Positions 1 through 11,786 of a stretch of 64,000 bases of DNA are shown here, piece by piece. Under the pieces are notes generated by a model. That model was given only the letters and a program-made list of their open reading frames with translations, was not told where the DNA came from and searched no databases. The stretch's first letter is position 1. Each line of letters starts with the position of its first letter. The stretch comes from Abelmoschus esculentus (lineage: Eukaryota; Streptophyta; Magnoliopsida; Malvales; Malvaceae): NCBI GenBank assembly GCA_035048815.1, contig JAUCBN010000054.1, positions 11,780,001 to 11,844,000 of the forward strand, given 5' to 3'. Both the position numbers and the translations under genes were made by a program.

Positions 1-421
1 GAAAAAGTTTCGACACACTCGATCACATCGAGAAATACCAAACTTTATAACATAGCTCAATTGAAAGGTAAAAGACCTATGCTGTCATAAATACTCTGTG
101 CACTACTTTGCAAAACAATTCCCTTCTACAGGGCTTAAAATGTGCATATTTCTTCAGTACTTTTTGAAATATTTTGAAAAGCCTATTTCTAGACATGAAT
201 TCACCTCGTGTGAAATATCGAATTAGAAAAAGAAGCGTAATCCTCTTCTTAAAACAAAATGAAAAAAAAAAAAAAAAACTTTGCTAAGAGAAGCTACGAG
301 CAGAGAATTTAGATGGCATCCATCCCTCGAAATGGAACTGCTATGGAAGCTGAAAAAATAAAACAAAATCTCCCAACAGCCAGCCAAATACAAGCATGTG
401 ATCAGGTAAAGAAAAGGGACA

Positions 422-487
422 TTACCTCTTTCTAGGTTTCATATCTCCCTTTTCCAGCCAAATCCTCTCAGTTGCATAATCTTAAAT
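422..487 (-). other. In-frame open tail beyond the annotated stop
   Basis: Reading on past the TGA at 490-488 in the same frame gives one Ile codon, a TAA at 484-482, and then 19 sense codons to a TAA at 424-422. The tail contains ERIWLEKGDMKPRKR, whose basic composition fits the preceding protein. It could be a former C-terminus cut off by two stops, or chance. The gap is too short for a normal intron. Confidence 0.35.
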
Positions 488-3400
488 TCACCTATCTTCA
501 CTGGCTGTCCTAGGTGCATCAGCATCACCAGGGCGTCTCGATGAGACCCTGGTTGCATTAGTCACGGTTAAGGAGTTCTTAGCCATGAATGAATCTTCAT
601 CATTATGCCGAAATCGACGGGCTCCACCATCTGTATCGTAGCACCTCACTCGATGAATCACTGCATATCTGCTGCTATGTTTACCATCATCTCTGTCTTC
701 GTATTTACACCCTTTTCCACCAGCAGACCTATCAGGAAATCTTCTAGGTCTAATCATGGGGTTGAAGTAATCGTCTGAATTCAGTCTCCGAATGGGGCGT
801 GCTTGATCAAACCTTTGGTCTTGACGAATCATCCTTCCATGTGATTTATGTACCCTAAAATGGTCAAAACCAGGACTACGATCATCAAACTTCCTGGAAT
901 TTCGCTGCGGCGAAACATGACTTCGAGGTGGGGAAATGAACTCTCCATGACCTGCACCAAATCGCTTTGTCAATGGCAGCCTCACTCTATCCATTCTAGC
1001 ATCAGACCTAAAATCAGGTGACCTGTTGCGATGTCTTGAACCCTCATTCCGATCCCTCTGCAATAACAAACCAATTGGAGAGCGGCTCCTTGATCTTGAT
1101 CGAGCTCTCTTGTAAGGTATGGTGTGATGAGGTCTTCGACCATGGGGGGAAATGCTTCTTTCTCTCCTGTCTAAACAGTGTGGCATGCGTCTTATGTATT
1201 GTGTGTTGTCATGGGGAATATTCCTGAGATACTCATCTCTGATACCTCTACTAAACCCTTGCGGATATCTTCTAAACCTATTCCGATCAGGACTAGTATC
1301 TCTTACGGGTGGAATTCTCGGATGCATACTGTAAGAATCAACTCTTTCAATCGGTGATCTCCTTCTAACAGGTGACCTGTAAGGTCCCATAAATTGCCTG
1401 CTAATATGGTGGCCAGGTCTCGCAACAGCCGCTTCCGAAGGTAATTGGTCTGTGCTCGTGGGATATTCTTGGTTCCCAAAAACACTTTCTGGTCTGGGCC
1501 GCCCAAAATTGTCAGGGTGATCATAAATAGGTGGATGCTGCCGCTTAGAATCCCAATAATGAGATGAAGGATTGAAAACATGAGCACCTGCTGGGCTTCT
1601 GCCACGCATATGTGAATAAGATCTATCACTCCCTGCGAATTTGTCAGAACCAGCACCCCTTCCAGCTCGAGGATGTGAACCACTAAAATTGTCGAACCTG
1701 AAATATACAAATCAATCAAAGTTTGAAATATACATCAAAGGGAAGAGACAATGGCGTCAAAAAATTTCACCTGCTTCTCCGAACATCAGAGGAGATTGAT
1801 CCTTCAACACAAGCAAGTGATTCCCTTTTTGATACCTTGGATAAATCAACTCTAAGATCATAATTAGACCCATCCAAACAATCAATTTTCATAGTTTCAC
1901 CATCAGACACTTCCACAGTTCTAATCTTCAAACTCACTGAATTTTTCTTCAAAGCCTCTCCAGTTTCACAACATTTAAAATTCGCAGTTAGTTCCAGATT
2001 TGATCCTCTTTCAACCTTCATTTCCTGCTCGCCAATCTCAGCTTCCAGGCCAAATGATCTTTCTTCCTCAAATTCAGTGTCATAATCCACCTGTTCTGGT
2101 TCCTCCCAATATTGAATATCTGATTCCCTCAACTCCCCATCCTCAAATTGTGAATCATAACCAGAGCATCCTTCAGATTCTTGTTTCTCTGTACCCAAGT
2201 CTCCAGTCCCAACAGGAATGGTTCTCAAATCTGAAGTCATCCTATTACCCCCATCAACATCAGATGAAACCACAGCAATTGTAATGTCATTTTTTATATC
2301 ATGAAGTTCATTAGTTTGCAAATGTGAATCATAACCATAGAATCCTTCAGATTCGTGTTTCTCTGTACTCAAATAATTACTCCCAGAGGGCATGGTTCTC
2401 GAGTCCAAAGTCAACCTATGACCCCCATCAATATCAGATGAAACCACTTCTTTCGTAATATCATTTTTTATATCTTGAAGTTCCTGAGTTTGCAAGTGCG
2501 ATTCATAACCAGAGCATCCTTCAGATTCCTGTTTCTCTATACTCAAATCATCAGTCCCAACAGGCATGGTTCTTGAGTCTGAAGTCAACCTATTACCCCC
2601 ATCAACATCAGATGAAACCACTTCTTTCTTAGTATCTTGTTTTGTATCTTCAGGTTCATTAGTCTCCAAGCGTGAATCATAACCAGAGCATCCTACAGAT
2701 TCTTGTTTCTCTGTACTCAACTCATCAGTCCTGACAGGCATAGTTCTCTCATCTAAAGTCACCCTATTACCCCCATCAGCATCAGACGAAAACACTTTGT
2801 TTGTAGTATCATCTTTTATACCTTGAGGTTCCTTGGTCTGCAACTGTGAATCATAACCTGAACATCCTTTAGATTCCTGTTCCTCTAAACTCAAGTCATC
2901 ACTCCCAACAAGTATGGTTCCCAAGTCTAAAATCATCCTATTATCCCCATCAACATCAGATGAAACCACTTCGTTTGTAGAATTATTTTTGATATCTTGG
3001 GGTTCCTTAGTCTGCAAGTGTGAATCATAACAAGAGCAACCTTCACATTCCTGTTTCTTTGTACTAGAGTCATCAGCCCCAACAGGCATGGTTCTCAAGT
3101 CTGGAACCATCATATTAACCCCATCAGCATCAGGCGAAACCACTTCACTTGTAGCACCATTTTTCGTATCCTGGGGCTCCTTAGTCTGCACGGGTAAATC
3201 ATAACCAGAGCATCCTTCACATTCCTGCTTCTCTGCACCCAAATCATCGCTCCCAACAGGCATGGTTCTCAAGTCTGAAGTCGTCCTACAACCCCCATCA
3301 ACGTCACATGAAACAACTTTGTTTGTATTACCATCTTTTATATCTTGAGGTTCCTTAATCTGCAAGTGTGAATCATAACCGGAGAATCTTTCAGATTCCT

Positions 3401-5104
3401 GTTTCTCTGTACTCAAGTCATCAGTCCCAACAGGCATGTTTCTCAAGTCTGAAGTCATCTTATTACCCTCTTCAACATCCGATGAAATCACTTTGTCCAA
3501 AATGTCATTGTTAATATGTTGAGGTTTTGTACTCTGGAACTCTTCACTTCTCGCAGAAATATTGGCAAGAGAATCCTTTTGAGCATCAACAGTCTCTCCA
3601 TCACAAGGCCAAGCATCCATTGAAACATTTAAATCCCAGAGTAACCTATCATCTGGCAAGGGAATGGGCCTTTCTAGTGCTGCATCCTTGTCACAAGGAA
3701 ATTCATGCGAAACAGCAAAGGAATCGCCTTGGAAAGAGGAACCCTCAGACTTACTTTCATTTACCAAATCTTTTGGAAAGCAACTTGATGCCTCCAATGA
3801 TGCTGTAGTTTCTTCCAAATGAGTTGAAGAAGCAGAAGACTGAATTCTCTCTTGTGTTTCTTCTACTAATGGATTTCCTTCATGTTCAGTTACATCATTG
3901 CTGATACTGTCACTGCAAGCAGCAGCTGCAAGCATTTCAATCCCTGAGAAATCTTTGTCACCATTTATTACCTCTGAAATCTTCTCCTCATCGATGCTAG
4001 AAACATATGACTTGGCAGAACAATCAGATTTCATGACCTGTTGCCTCTGTGAGGAGCATAAACCAAAATTTTGATCTGAAGCAGGTTTAAAATCTACATG
4101 CTGTTCAGAGGCTTCAAGGTGCGGATAAGGGTTCAATGAAGGTGGTGGTGATGGAGATCGGAACAAAAATCTCCTTTTTTTAATTGGAACATTCTCTACG
4201 TTTTCACTAAAGCGCCTTACTAGAACATCCACACCGACCTGTTAATAGAAAAACAGAGAATTAGTTGAAACAAGTGAGAGAACCCTTGAGTGTAGTTTAT
4301 AAGTACAGAAGAATGCATTTTAACCTTCTCCGACTCTGAAACCGTATCATCCTCCAGTGTTCTGGCATTTTTATCAGCTAACCCCATTCCTAGTGTCAAG
4401 CTTTTAGCAACCGGTCTCCTTGTACGTCTCATCGCACTCCTATTTCTCTTTGAAACTGTCTTCCAAGTCAGGTCAGGATTCATAAAACTTGTGAGTTCCA
4501 GGCCTACAGTGCTCATCATGTCTGAAGATGCAGACCTTATCCTATCAACTAATGGTCTATCACAACAAATCTTGCAGGATGCCGTGGCTTTTTGATTACT
4601 ACTTGACACCAGAGTAGAAGAGAAACCCCGGGTGCAAGCACAAATACCGCTCTGAAAACAATTAAAGCAAAGCTCCAATAAAATATGCATCTATGTGGTA
4701 TGTAACATAAATTTCAACTGATGAAGACAATTTTTAATGAACTTTTAGTAGTTTTGAAGTACTTTATGTCAAACAAACTACAGGGCCAAGAAACTTACAG
4801 TTAATTTGGTTCCTCCAATGTTGTCAGATATTTAACAATACGGAGATCACTATAAAATTCAAATATTCAAGAAGTTAAGTGTCTATCCTTCCTGCGTAAC
4901 AATATCAAAGAACAAGATCAGACATATATACAAATAAAAAATGGAACACAAAAAGCTCAAATTTGTTCTGCTTAAGGATCCAATCCACTAATAAAAGATA
5001 TATTTATCGTCGCATACTGAGCCCATAGCTGACAATAAGACGATCAATCTATGCCTCCAAATGCCCTTTACCTTGAGACAGATCCTGATGACAAGTTTTG
5101 ACAT
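488..5104 (-). CDS. Large Arg/Ser-rich plant protein of unknown function, 4 exons, about 1,345 aa
   Basis: Predicted exons on the minus strand are 5104-5072, 4651-4325, 4238-1771 and 1697-488. Each junction has GT/AG borders and the phases match (0, 0, then a split AGG codon), so one frame runs from ATG at 5104 to TGA at 488. The protein begins MSKLVIRICLK. A basic block with IKKRRFLF and proline-serine runs follows the exon 2/3 junction. The middle carries eight 58-residue acidic repeats, and the C-terminus is rich in Arg, Ser and Pro with RSRSRSRSP. The basic stretch and RS dipeptides suggest a nuclear, RNA-associated protein. I recall unnamed plant homologues with the KKRRF block and RS-rich tail, but cannot name a characterised one. 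The first exon is the weakest part; the other three are well supported by open frame and splice phase. Confidence 0.75.
2150..3505 (-). repeat. Eight in-frame 174-bp coding repeats (58 aa each)
   Basis: A 58-residue unit recurs about eight times in exon 3 of the Arg/Ser-rich gene. Each unit contains a version of SSDVDGGNR, LRTMPVGTDDL, EKQESEGCSGYDS and QTKEPQDIK. The units differ by many substitutions but keep the frame and length, so the array is old and probably under some constraint. The units are acidic and polar with no obvious fold, apart from one conserved Cys before Ser/Gly-Tyr-Asp in most copies. Confidence 0.9.
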
Positions 5105-5790
5105 CCAGAAAATTATCCTCAGAATAAAATTTGTTCAAAATTCAGATTTTCCCAATAAATTTCACTTGACTCCAGTTTCGCATTATCTTTAAATTTGTTT
5201 TTATGTTTAGCTTCGATTTATCCTCAACAATTAGAAAACAAGACGAGTCTATCAGAAGACAGAAACCAAAGAAATCAAAAGCGAACGAAATCAGAAACAG
5301 AAAAACAAAAAAAAACAAAGATAGGAAAGAAGATAACCCCAAAATCGGGCAAGAGGATTTGCAATCGCTCGGACTATTTATTGACCGATCTGAACGGTCA
5401 GCAAGTAACGCTTGATGCAAAGAAGGATATACTTCAGTCTCGGGCCGATCCAACGGTGAGATTCCGAGATCGGAATAATGACACTTCCAAAACTAATATT
5501 CCAGTTTCGCCGCTGTCATGATTGTTTATAGGAAATCTACACCGGAATAAAGAAATAGGATAGACACAACTTCAATTCGGTGTAAGCATAAGGCCAATCG
5601 GAGTCTGGACGGCGGCGAGAAGGGTGTCTTCGGGCGGCGACAAGGGTGATTTTGTCTTGGTGTAGGAATAAAGAGAGAAGAAGAGAGAGAGAAGAAGAGA
5701 GAGAAAAGGGAAAAAAGAACTAGAGGGACAAGAGGCAAAGTTAAAAGGATCCACGCCTGCCCTACGGGTCTATCACCCGGTTTCAACCCG
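5105..5790 (-). promoter_or_regulatory. Leader and promoter region of the Arg/Ser-rich gene
   Basis: Upstream of the predicted start the minus strand has a long CT-rich tract (about 5,660-5,720) and a GC-rich stretch with several Cys-Cys-Gly runs (about 5,590-5,650), as is common in plant 5' leaders. Short upstream ATGs are present. No clear TATA box was found. The open frames here on either strand have low-complexity translations and are not called as genes. Confidence 0.45.
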
Positions 5791-7734
5791 ACCTGGTTTA
5801 TATTTGGACCAGTCCAGTGGAGGGAATTGGATCAAAGCCTTTTTACCCAGGCCCACAATCTAACTTGTAACTTTTAGGTTAAATTCTATGATTAGTACTT
5901 ATATAATGCTTAAATTATGAATTTAATCCTCATACTCATTTAATATTTTTCCTAATTGGATCAAATTTGGACACTATGAGGCCGTACTTGGGATGAACTT
6001 TGGGGAAATTTTGCCCTTGTCGAAAAATACATAGGCTCTATCAGTCTCGCTTCAAAATAGTCATTGAACGTTCTGGAATCATATAATAATTCAATTAATT
6101 AAATGATCAATTTAAAATAATTTAATAAAATTTAATAATTATTTTATAATATTTTAATAATTTTAATGTTTATTTTATAATCATTTTATAATCATTATAT
6201 ATAGGGACGATTTGAGATTAAGAGTAAAATATAAATCAATTTTTTATAAATACATCGATTTTTTTTTAAAAATATGGGATAAAGGTAAAAAAATTCGGTG
6301 TGGAGGGTGATTACCCTCCCCATCCTTCGTTTGATTTCGTCCTTAATTTTTTAATAACTTGATAAATTTAATAACTACTTTATAACTCTTAAAAAAATAA
6401 TGACTAAAATGATAATTTTTTATCGTATATTGATTATTAGTTTACTTTATACAAAAAATAACATATATTATTTTATAACTTTTGAAAGATTAATAATCAA
6501 AATATAATTTTTTATTATATATTTTATAATAATTTAAGATCTATTAATTAACTTAATAATTAAAAATATTTTTTATTTTATAAATTCAAATCTCAATGAA
6601 AATACAATGTATCTATTTTAAAATATATATAATAAAATAAAATAAAAATTCCAGAACTCTCTATTTGGGTGCTGACACAGCAAAGCAATAGAAAAGAGGT
6701 ATTCCCATACTCAAAGAGGGACCAATCAATGGCACAATTGCTTTGACTTGGTAATGAAAATGTCTATTTTTTTATTTAAACTTGATAAGTTTGGAGTAAT
6801 TATGAGTTTCATCCCTCTGCTTTTATAAAATTAAATTATTTTCAAATTATTATAATATGACCCTTTTAATTTACAAAAAATGATAATTTAGTCCTATTCG
6901 TCGGTAAATATATGAACTCGAGTTTCTGTTTTTTAATGTATTGTATATAAATTGCTTTGTTGGTTTATGCTAATTTCATGTAAATTGCTGGGTTTTTGAC
7001 CATCGATTCAACATAAAGGTTTTAACACCTACCTAGTTGGAATTACTTCACTAATTGCAAGTATAAAGTCAAGTTCTAACAAAGTAAAATAAAGTAAAGG
7101 GACTAGTTATTTATTTTTTGGGAAATAGGAGATGAAATTTAAAATTAGACCATTTTTAATTTGTACGTAAATAAATGGTTAAACTTAAACATAAAACATC
7201 CTTTCATTTGGAGTAAAATCTTACTGAGGTACGAATTAAAAAATATAAAATCTTACACTACTATTTTGGGTTTATGAATATCCTTTTATTAGAAAGATAT
7301 TACTGTCGTATTTAATCTATATCGGTATGCTCTTTAAGCAAGTATTGATATATATCGACTCGTATTAGTACGTTTGAGCTTTGTGAAATTCTAGTAAACT
7401 CATTTCGTATCGGTATGTATGAGTGTACAGATAATCAAGGGGTACCGTACTAGCACATGATGATTAGTATTAGTACCCAATAAACAATCTACCCAAAAAT
7501 TACATTTTGAGCTCAATATATCTATAATTCGAGGTCTAATATCCAATTAACTTCTAAAGTTAGTAACTAAAATTCAATCTTCATATTTGAGTAAAATGAG
7601 TAACAACTGGTAAAATCATGGGTGACTTGCTTGTAATAGTAACAATAAGATCTTTAGTGGATCAAATATACATCGTGTGCTACGTAAAAAATATTTGTAT
7701 GGTTAGGATCTAGATACCCATCGAGAGAAAGAGT
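5791..7734. other. AT-rich intergenic DNA
   Basis: No gene was seen. The stretch is dominated by A/T runs and short broken repeats. It includes a segment near 7,290-7,450 rich in the string TATCGGTATG and its variants, possibly a decayed small transposon. Confidence 0.6.
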
Positions 7735-7975
7735 GTTTTTTCAACATCATGATCAGAGATTGATGGGTGTACAGTCTCGAGATTATGTGACACTGGATCT
7801 CATTTGAAAATGTTTGACGAAAGATTTCGAATATGGTGTACGTTCTTAAAGCTATGTGACATCAGGTCTCACCGCAATAGTGTACGTTCCCGAGGTTATG
7901 TGATACAATGTCTCACTCTGAGTGTATGTTCTCGAGGTTAAATGACACTGGGTTTCATTCTAGGTTGTTAGTATG
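7735..7975. repeat. Degenerate tandem repeats of about 45-60 bp
   Basis: Four imperfect units follow one another. Each has a form of TCTCGAGGTTATGTGACAC followed by TGGGTCTCA and a GTACGTTC-like link. Unit spacing is irregular. No coding frame runs through them. Confidence 0.6.
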
Positions 7976-9829
7976 ATACATATGTGTTATATGAGATTAT
8001 GCCTTTTTGTTGATTGTTATGTGTTTAGCCTATTAGAGACGACGATATATTATTATATTTTAGTGTTATATTTTTTAGCTACATATTCATACTTATGATT
8101 TACATGAAGCATGATTGAGTGAAAGTATATCTATTAAGTTTCGCTAGTTCAACATTCAAAATTGTTGTTTTTATTTGCATGTTAATAGGTTGACGTGCAT
8201 CGTTGAAGCACCATTAGAGTAAGATTTTAGTATTGACTTGTATACCAGTATAATACATAGATTATCTTGTACTAGTGGAACCCTGTGCTGTATAGTAGCT
8301 CTTACTTTTAGATTTTAAATCATGAATCAAATGCTTTTAACTTATGAATTTCAAGTGGAGCTCTCATGTAGCATTTTTAATTATTTATCTACTTTATAAT
8401 ATTTAAACTTAATGGATTTGATGAAATAAATGTGGTTTGGGCCAAAATTAGTTAAAAAAATGTATGATAATGTTTTGGGTTTAAGACTTAAAATGTGACA
8501 TTAAGATTGAAGATGTTGTAAAAATAGGTGTTTAAAATTTTATTTTTAATTTAAACATGTACTTAAAGTATTTTTTGCCTGAAATAATTATCTAAAATTT
8601 TGTTTTTGGCTTATTCGAAAGTAAATTGAGACACTTATTTTGACACATGTTTCAAACAAAAATAAAATTTTAGACATTTATTTTCTCAAAAAATAATTTA
8701 AACACTTATTATAAATAAAGACATAATTTAACCACTAATTTTATAGTTCAGCCATTTTAAAATCTAAAACAATAAAACATAAGTATGATTAATTTAATTA
8801 TAAATAAAAAAAAATGTGGATACCTTCCTTCTTTTAAATTGTATGTTTAATTTATTTTTTTGAACTTTTTTCCCAAGGAAGGTACCCACCGAACCCAAGT
8901 CAAGAATATATGGATATTATCAAAATATATATGCAAACAATCTGAATTATATCTAAACCGACAATTCAATTAGTGTCATTGAAATTTCATATTCACTGAA
9001 CCACTACTTCCATTTTGGTAATTATCTTTTTAAAAAATTCTTAATTTTTTTCTTATTAAAGTTTTCAAATTTTTATATTATCGAATTTTTAATTTTTGTA
9101 TTAATTTTATATAAATAAAATTCTTATTTTGATAGGGACATTTTTTATTTTGTTTTTTTAATGTGTTATTTTGTCGGAAGTTATTTTATATATAATGTTC
9201 TGGTTATTTTTGTTTGTTTATATTTTTATAAATTCATCTGTCTTTGTGACAATATTATCTGTTGGTATAAAAGAATTATAATTAGTATATATAGCAAGAA
9301 CGGAATGAAAGATTCTATGATAGAATTCCAAGATCGGAGGGACTATCTTTGCTATTATAAAGTAGGATGTGGGACGGAAAATTCCAGATAAGACTGAGAA
9401 TTATAATTCTGTATAGTTCACATCTGCTTCTGTTATTTTGCTAATTCTGCTGATTTTTTGTTGTACGGGGAAACATTTTCTGTTTGTATCGGTTTTTGTG
9501 GTTCTCGGATGATATGAAGTTTTATTTATCCAAAAAAAATATTTGTTGATATAATTATTTAGCGTTCGAATAGCTAGTCTTATCGAACGTTTCTAATTAC
9601 AATATAGGCAACAAAAAATATACTAATTAATGGAGTTTTCTGGTTAAAATATATTTTTATAATAATCATTCTTTTAACTATTGAGACAAAATAATTCGTG
9701 ATTTGAAATGTGTTTATGTTTTGTAATTTTTTCTTTTTTATTAATAAAATCCATTTTTCTCTTATAATGGAATCAGGTATTATAATTCACACTTGTTTGC
9801 TTGATGGGTTTAGTTTCCTATGATTCTTT
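7976..9829. other. AT-rich intergenic DNA with a possible LINE/SINE-like tail
   Basis: No gene was seen. Around 9,250-9,540 the composition rises in G, and the stretch ends in TTTATCC followed by A-runs. This resembles the tail of the LINE relic at 56.1 kb, so a 5'-truncated retroposon is possible but weakly supported. The 76-codon frame at 9,161-9,391 is not convincing. Confidence 0.4.
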
Positions 9830-9965
9830 TTTCTTGTAGATTCTTTGGCCACGTATTAGAGTCTTGCCCTCATAAACAATGCACAGGCTATGGTTTCAAA
9901 TTCAGATGCAATGCAGCCTACAGGGAAGAAACCGGCTGAGTCTGGCGGCGACGGCAAGTCATATG
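9830..9965 (+). mobile_element. Possible LINE ORF1 zinc-knuckle relic
   Basis: One frame reads CRFFGHVLESCPHKQ, which has the C-x4-H-x4-C half of a CCHC knuckle as found in the ORF1 of plant L1-type LINEs. The first cysteine of the knuckle is missing and stops follow. It lies directly upstream of a receptor-kinase fragment, so the two may have been joined by retroposition or rearrangement. Confidence 0.35.
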
Positions 9966-10089
9966 GACTGTGTATGCTTTCGCAACGCCAACACTAAGGA
10001 ATTGGAATGTGGAGGATAGAGCTTATAATTTGAGACAAGTCAAGTTGAAGCAGCAAACTTTGAAACTTTGTTTAACAACAGTAACTACT

Positions 10090-10305
10090 GTCAATGATTC
10101 AGTAACAGCAAGCCCTGTAGTTAGAGGAAATGAGACAGATCAACAAGCTTTACTCCAGTTCAAAGCCAAGATAACTGATGATCAGCTCGGGATTATGGAG
10201 TCGCGGAATAGTTCCAGTCATTTCTGTCAGTGGCATGACGTTGTATGCGGTCGCAAGCATCAGAGAGTCGCTAAGTAATAGAGAGATAATAAACTTAAGA
10301 AGATT
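10090..10305 (+). pseudogene. LRR receptor kinase N-terminal fragment (piece i)
   Basis: The translation contains VVRGNETDQQALLQFKAKIT, then ITDDQLGIMES, a CQW motif and KHQRVAK. This is the LRR N-terminal cap of the same family as the copies at 19.2 and 30.8 kb. Stops follow at once (10,276-10,281), and a short remnant reading NLRRLE shows that the first LRRs were deleted. No LRR array, membrane segment or kinase follows, so it is a dead fragment. Confidence 0.8.
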
Positions 10306-11164
10306 GGAATCACATGTGAAGAACAGACTAGAAATGGTGAAGACATGGAGAGAATAAGCAGCCAGCAGGACGAAGTGGCTGCTGAAAGAATGAGAATCAA
10401 AGGCTAAATGTATGCTGCACCTGCTGCAAATTATATGTTAGAAACATTTTTTGTTCTATTTATTTTGTCCCAACCGGCTGCAAATGGTTTAATTCCAATT
10501 TAAACACTAATTTTCAAACCATGTGTACTTGAGAAATCTCCTCAAGTAGACTCGTCAAACTTGAAACAATTGATGGGAGATGGAAAAGGATGATCTTAGA
10601 GCTGGAAAATAACTTATAATGCACTCTAGTTAATGTTGATGAACAAATCAATCTCGTCAATTAAGGAGTTGTTTCATGTAGATGGAGCTATCAATTAAAG
10701 GGGTAATGACTTTGGAAACCAAAACTTAAAATTTTCCATTTTTTTCCACAAAGAAATCACACGGTAACTATTCAAGGTTAGTTTGGGATATTATTGTTTT
10801 GCTAACTGGTGTGACATGGTAGAGTGGATCCTAAAAATAGTAGAGGGAGGTCGTCGAAAGCGATTATTTTTCGTTGAGCCTGATATAGTTTTTTATATCA
10901 TATCTGGTAGGAAAGGAATTATAGATTACATGGTCATTCGTCTCGACCGACAGTAGTTCTGAGATTGCAGATTCGAAAGACAGTAAGTTGAAATAGCTTT
11001 TTCTTCCCCTATTCTTGTTGTGGAATGGGATTTACTGTAATTTTTTTTTATGTTTTCGTTTGACTTTATTTTTTCTTTAAGAGTGTATATAGATGGTTGT
11101 TTTGGATAAATAGAATAACTTCAATTTATTTAAAAAAAAGAAATCACACCGTAACTTAACTTTG
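10306..11164. other. Intergenic DNA between receptor-kinase fragments
   Basis: No gene was seen. The part from about 10,790 to 11,135 is less AT-rich and ends in GGATAAATAGAATAAC followed by A-runs, similar in style to LINE tails elsewhere in the window. Otherwise it is plain AT-rich DNA. Confidence 0.4.
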
Positions 11165-11365
11165 TTTAGACGTTCATAATCTAAATTAGGGTGTAAATGT
11201 GTCGAGTAGTACTAAACTCGATTCGATTTGTTAAAATTTCGAGTTGAATTCGAGCTTCAATAGTTTTTAACGACTATGAAAATTTGAGTTCGATTCGGCT
11301 CGTTAAGAACTAAAGTCGATTTTGAGTTTTTTCGATCTCAATCAAGTTAAATATTGACCGCACGA
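11165..11365. repeat. Dispersed repeat, copy 1 (partner at 28.0 kb)
   Basis: This stretch starts TAGGGTGTAAATGTG, contains CGAGTAGTACTAAACT and TTCGGCTCGTTAAGAACTA, and matches 28,012-28,200 along most of its length with scattered changes. The TAGGGTGT start resembles the ends of the hAT-like elements at 52 and 57.6 kb. No matching 3' terminal repeat was seen. Confidence 0.7.
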
Positions 11366-11469
11366 ATGGACATAATTTTGGAGGGGTATTTCCCAAATGC
11401 CCCTCCAAGAAGCTTGCTAATTGTGAAAGAGTTTTTTCGATCTTCAGGGAAATACCCCTCCAAGAAGTT

Positions 11470-11786
11470 CAATTCTTTTGCTAGAGATGTTTACCGGAAA
11501 AAGACCGACTCATGATATTTTCGAAGAAGGTTTCAACATTCGCAACTTCGTTGCAGAATCTTTGCCTGATCGAGTGACTGAGATCATAGACCCCATTCTT
11601 CTTCAAGAGAGAGTTATTCAAAGCACACTTGCAGATGCCATTCTCAATGGCAGACATCTTCAACACTTGAATTCTATATTTGAAATTGGACTCACTTGTT
11701 CTGCTGAATCACCGAGTGAGCGGATGGACATGAGTGATGTTGTTACCAAGCTTTGTTCTATCAGAGACAAGCTTCAAACTTCATAA
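11470..11786 (+). pseudogene. Receptor kinase C-lobe fragment (piece ii)
   Basis: An open frame encodes the last part of a receptor kinase: EMFTGKRPTHDIFEEGFNIR, then DPILLQERV, FEIGLTCSAESPSERMDM and VVTKLCSIRDKL. It corresponds to kinase subdomains X-XI of this family. The N-lobe, the catalytic loop and the whole ectodomain are missing. Its 3' half lies inside the left arm of the inverted repeat; the matching piece on the right arm is at 35.2-35.3 kb on the other strand. It is a relic that could not encode a working kinase. Confidence 0.85.

Noticed and set aside
5195..5521. Plus-strand 108-codon frame opposite the leader of the first gene
   Set aside because: Composition is low-complexity Lys/Asn/Thr, it lies in a UTR-like stretch, and the opposite-strand gene explains the region.
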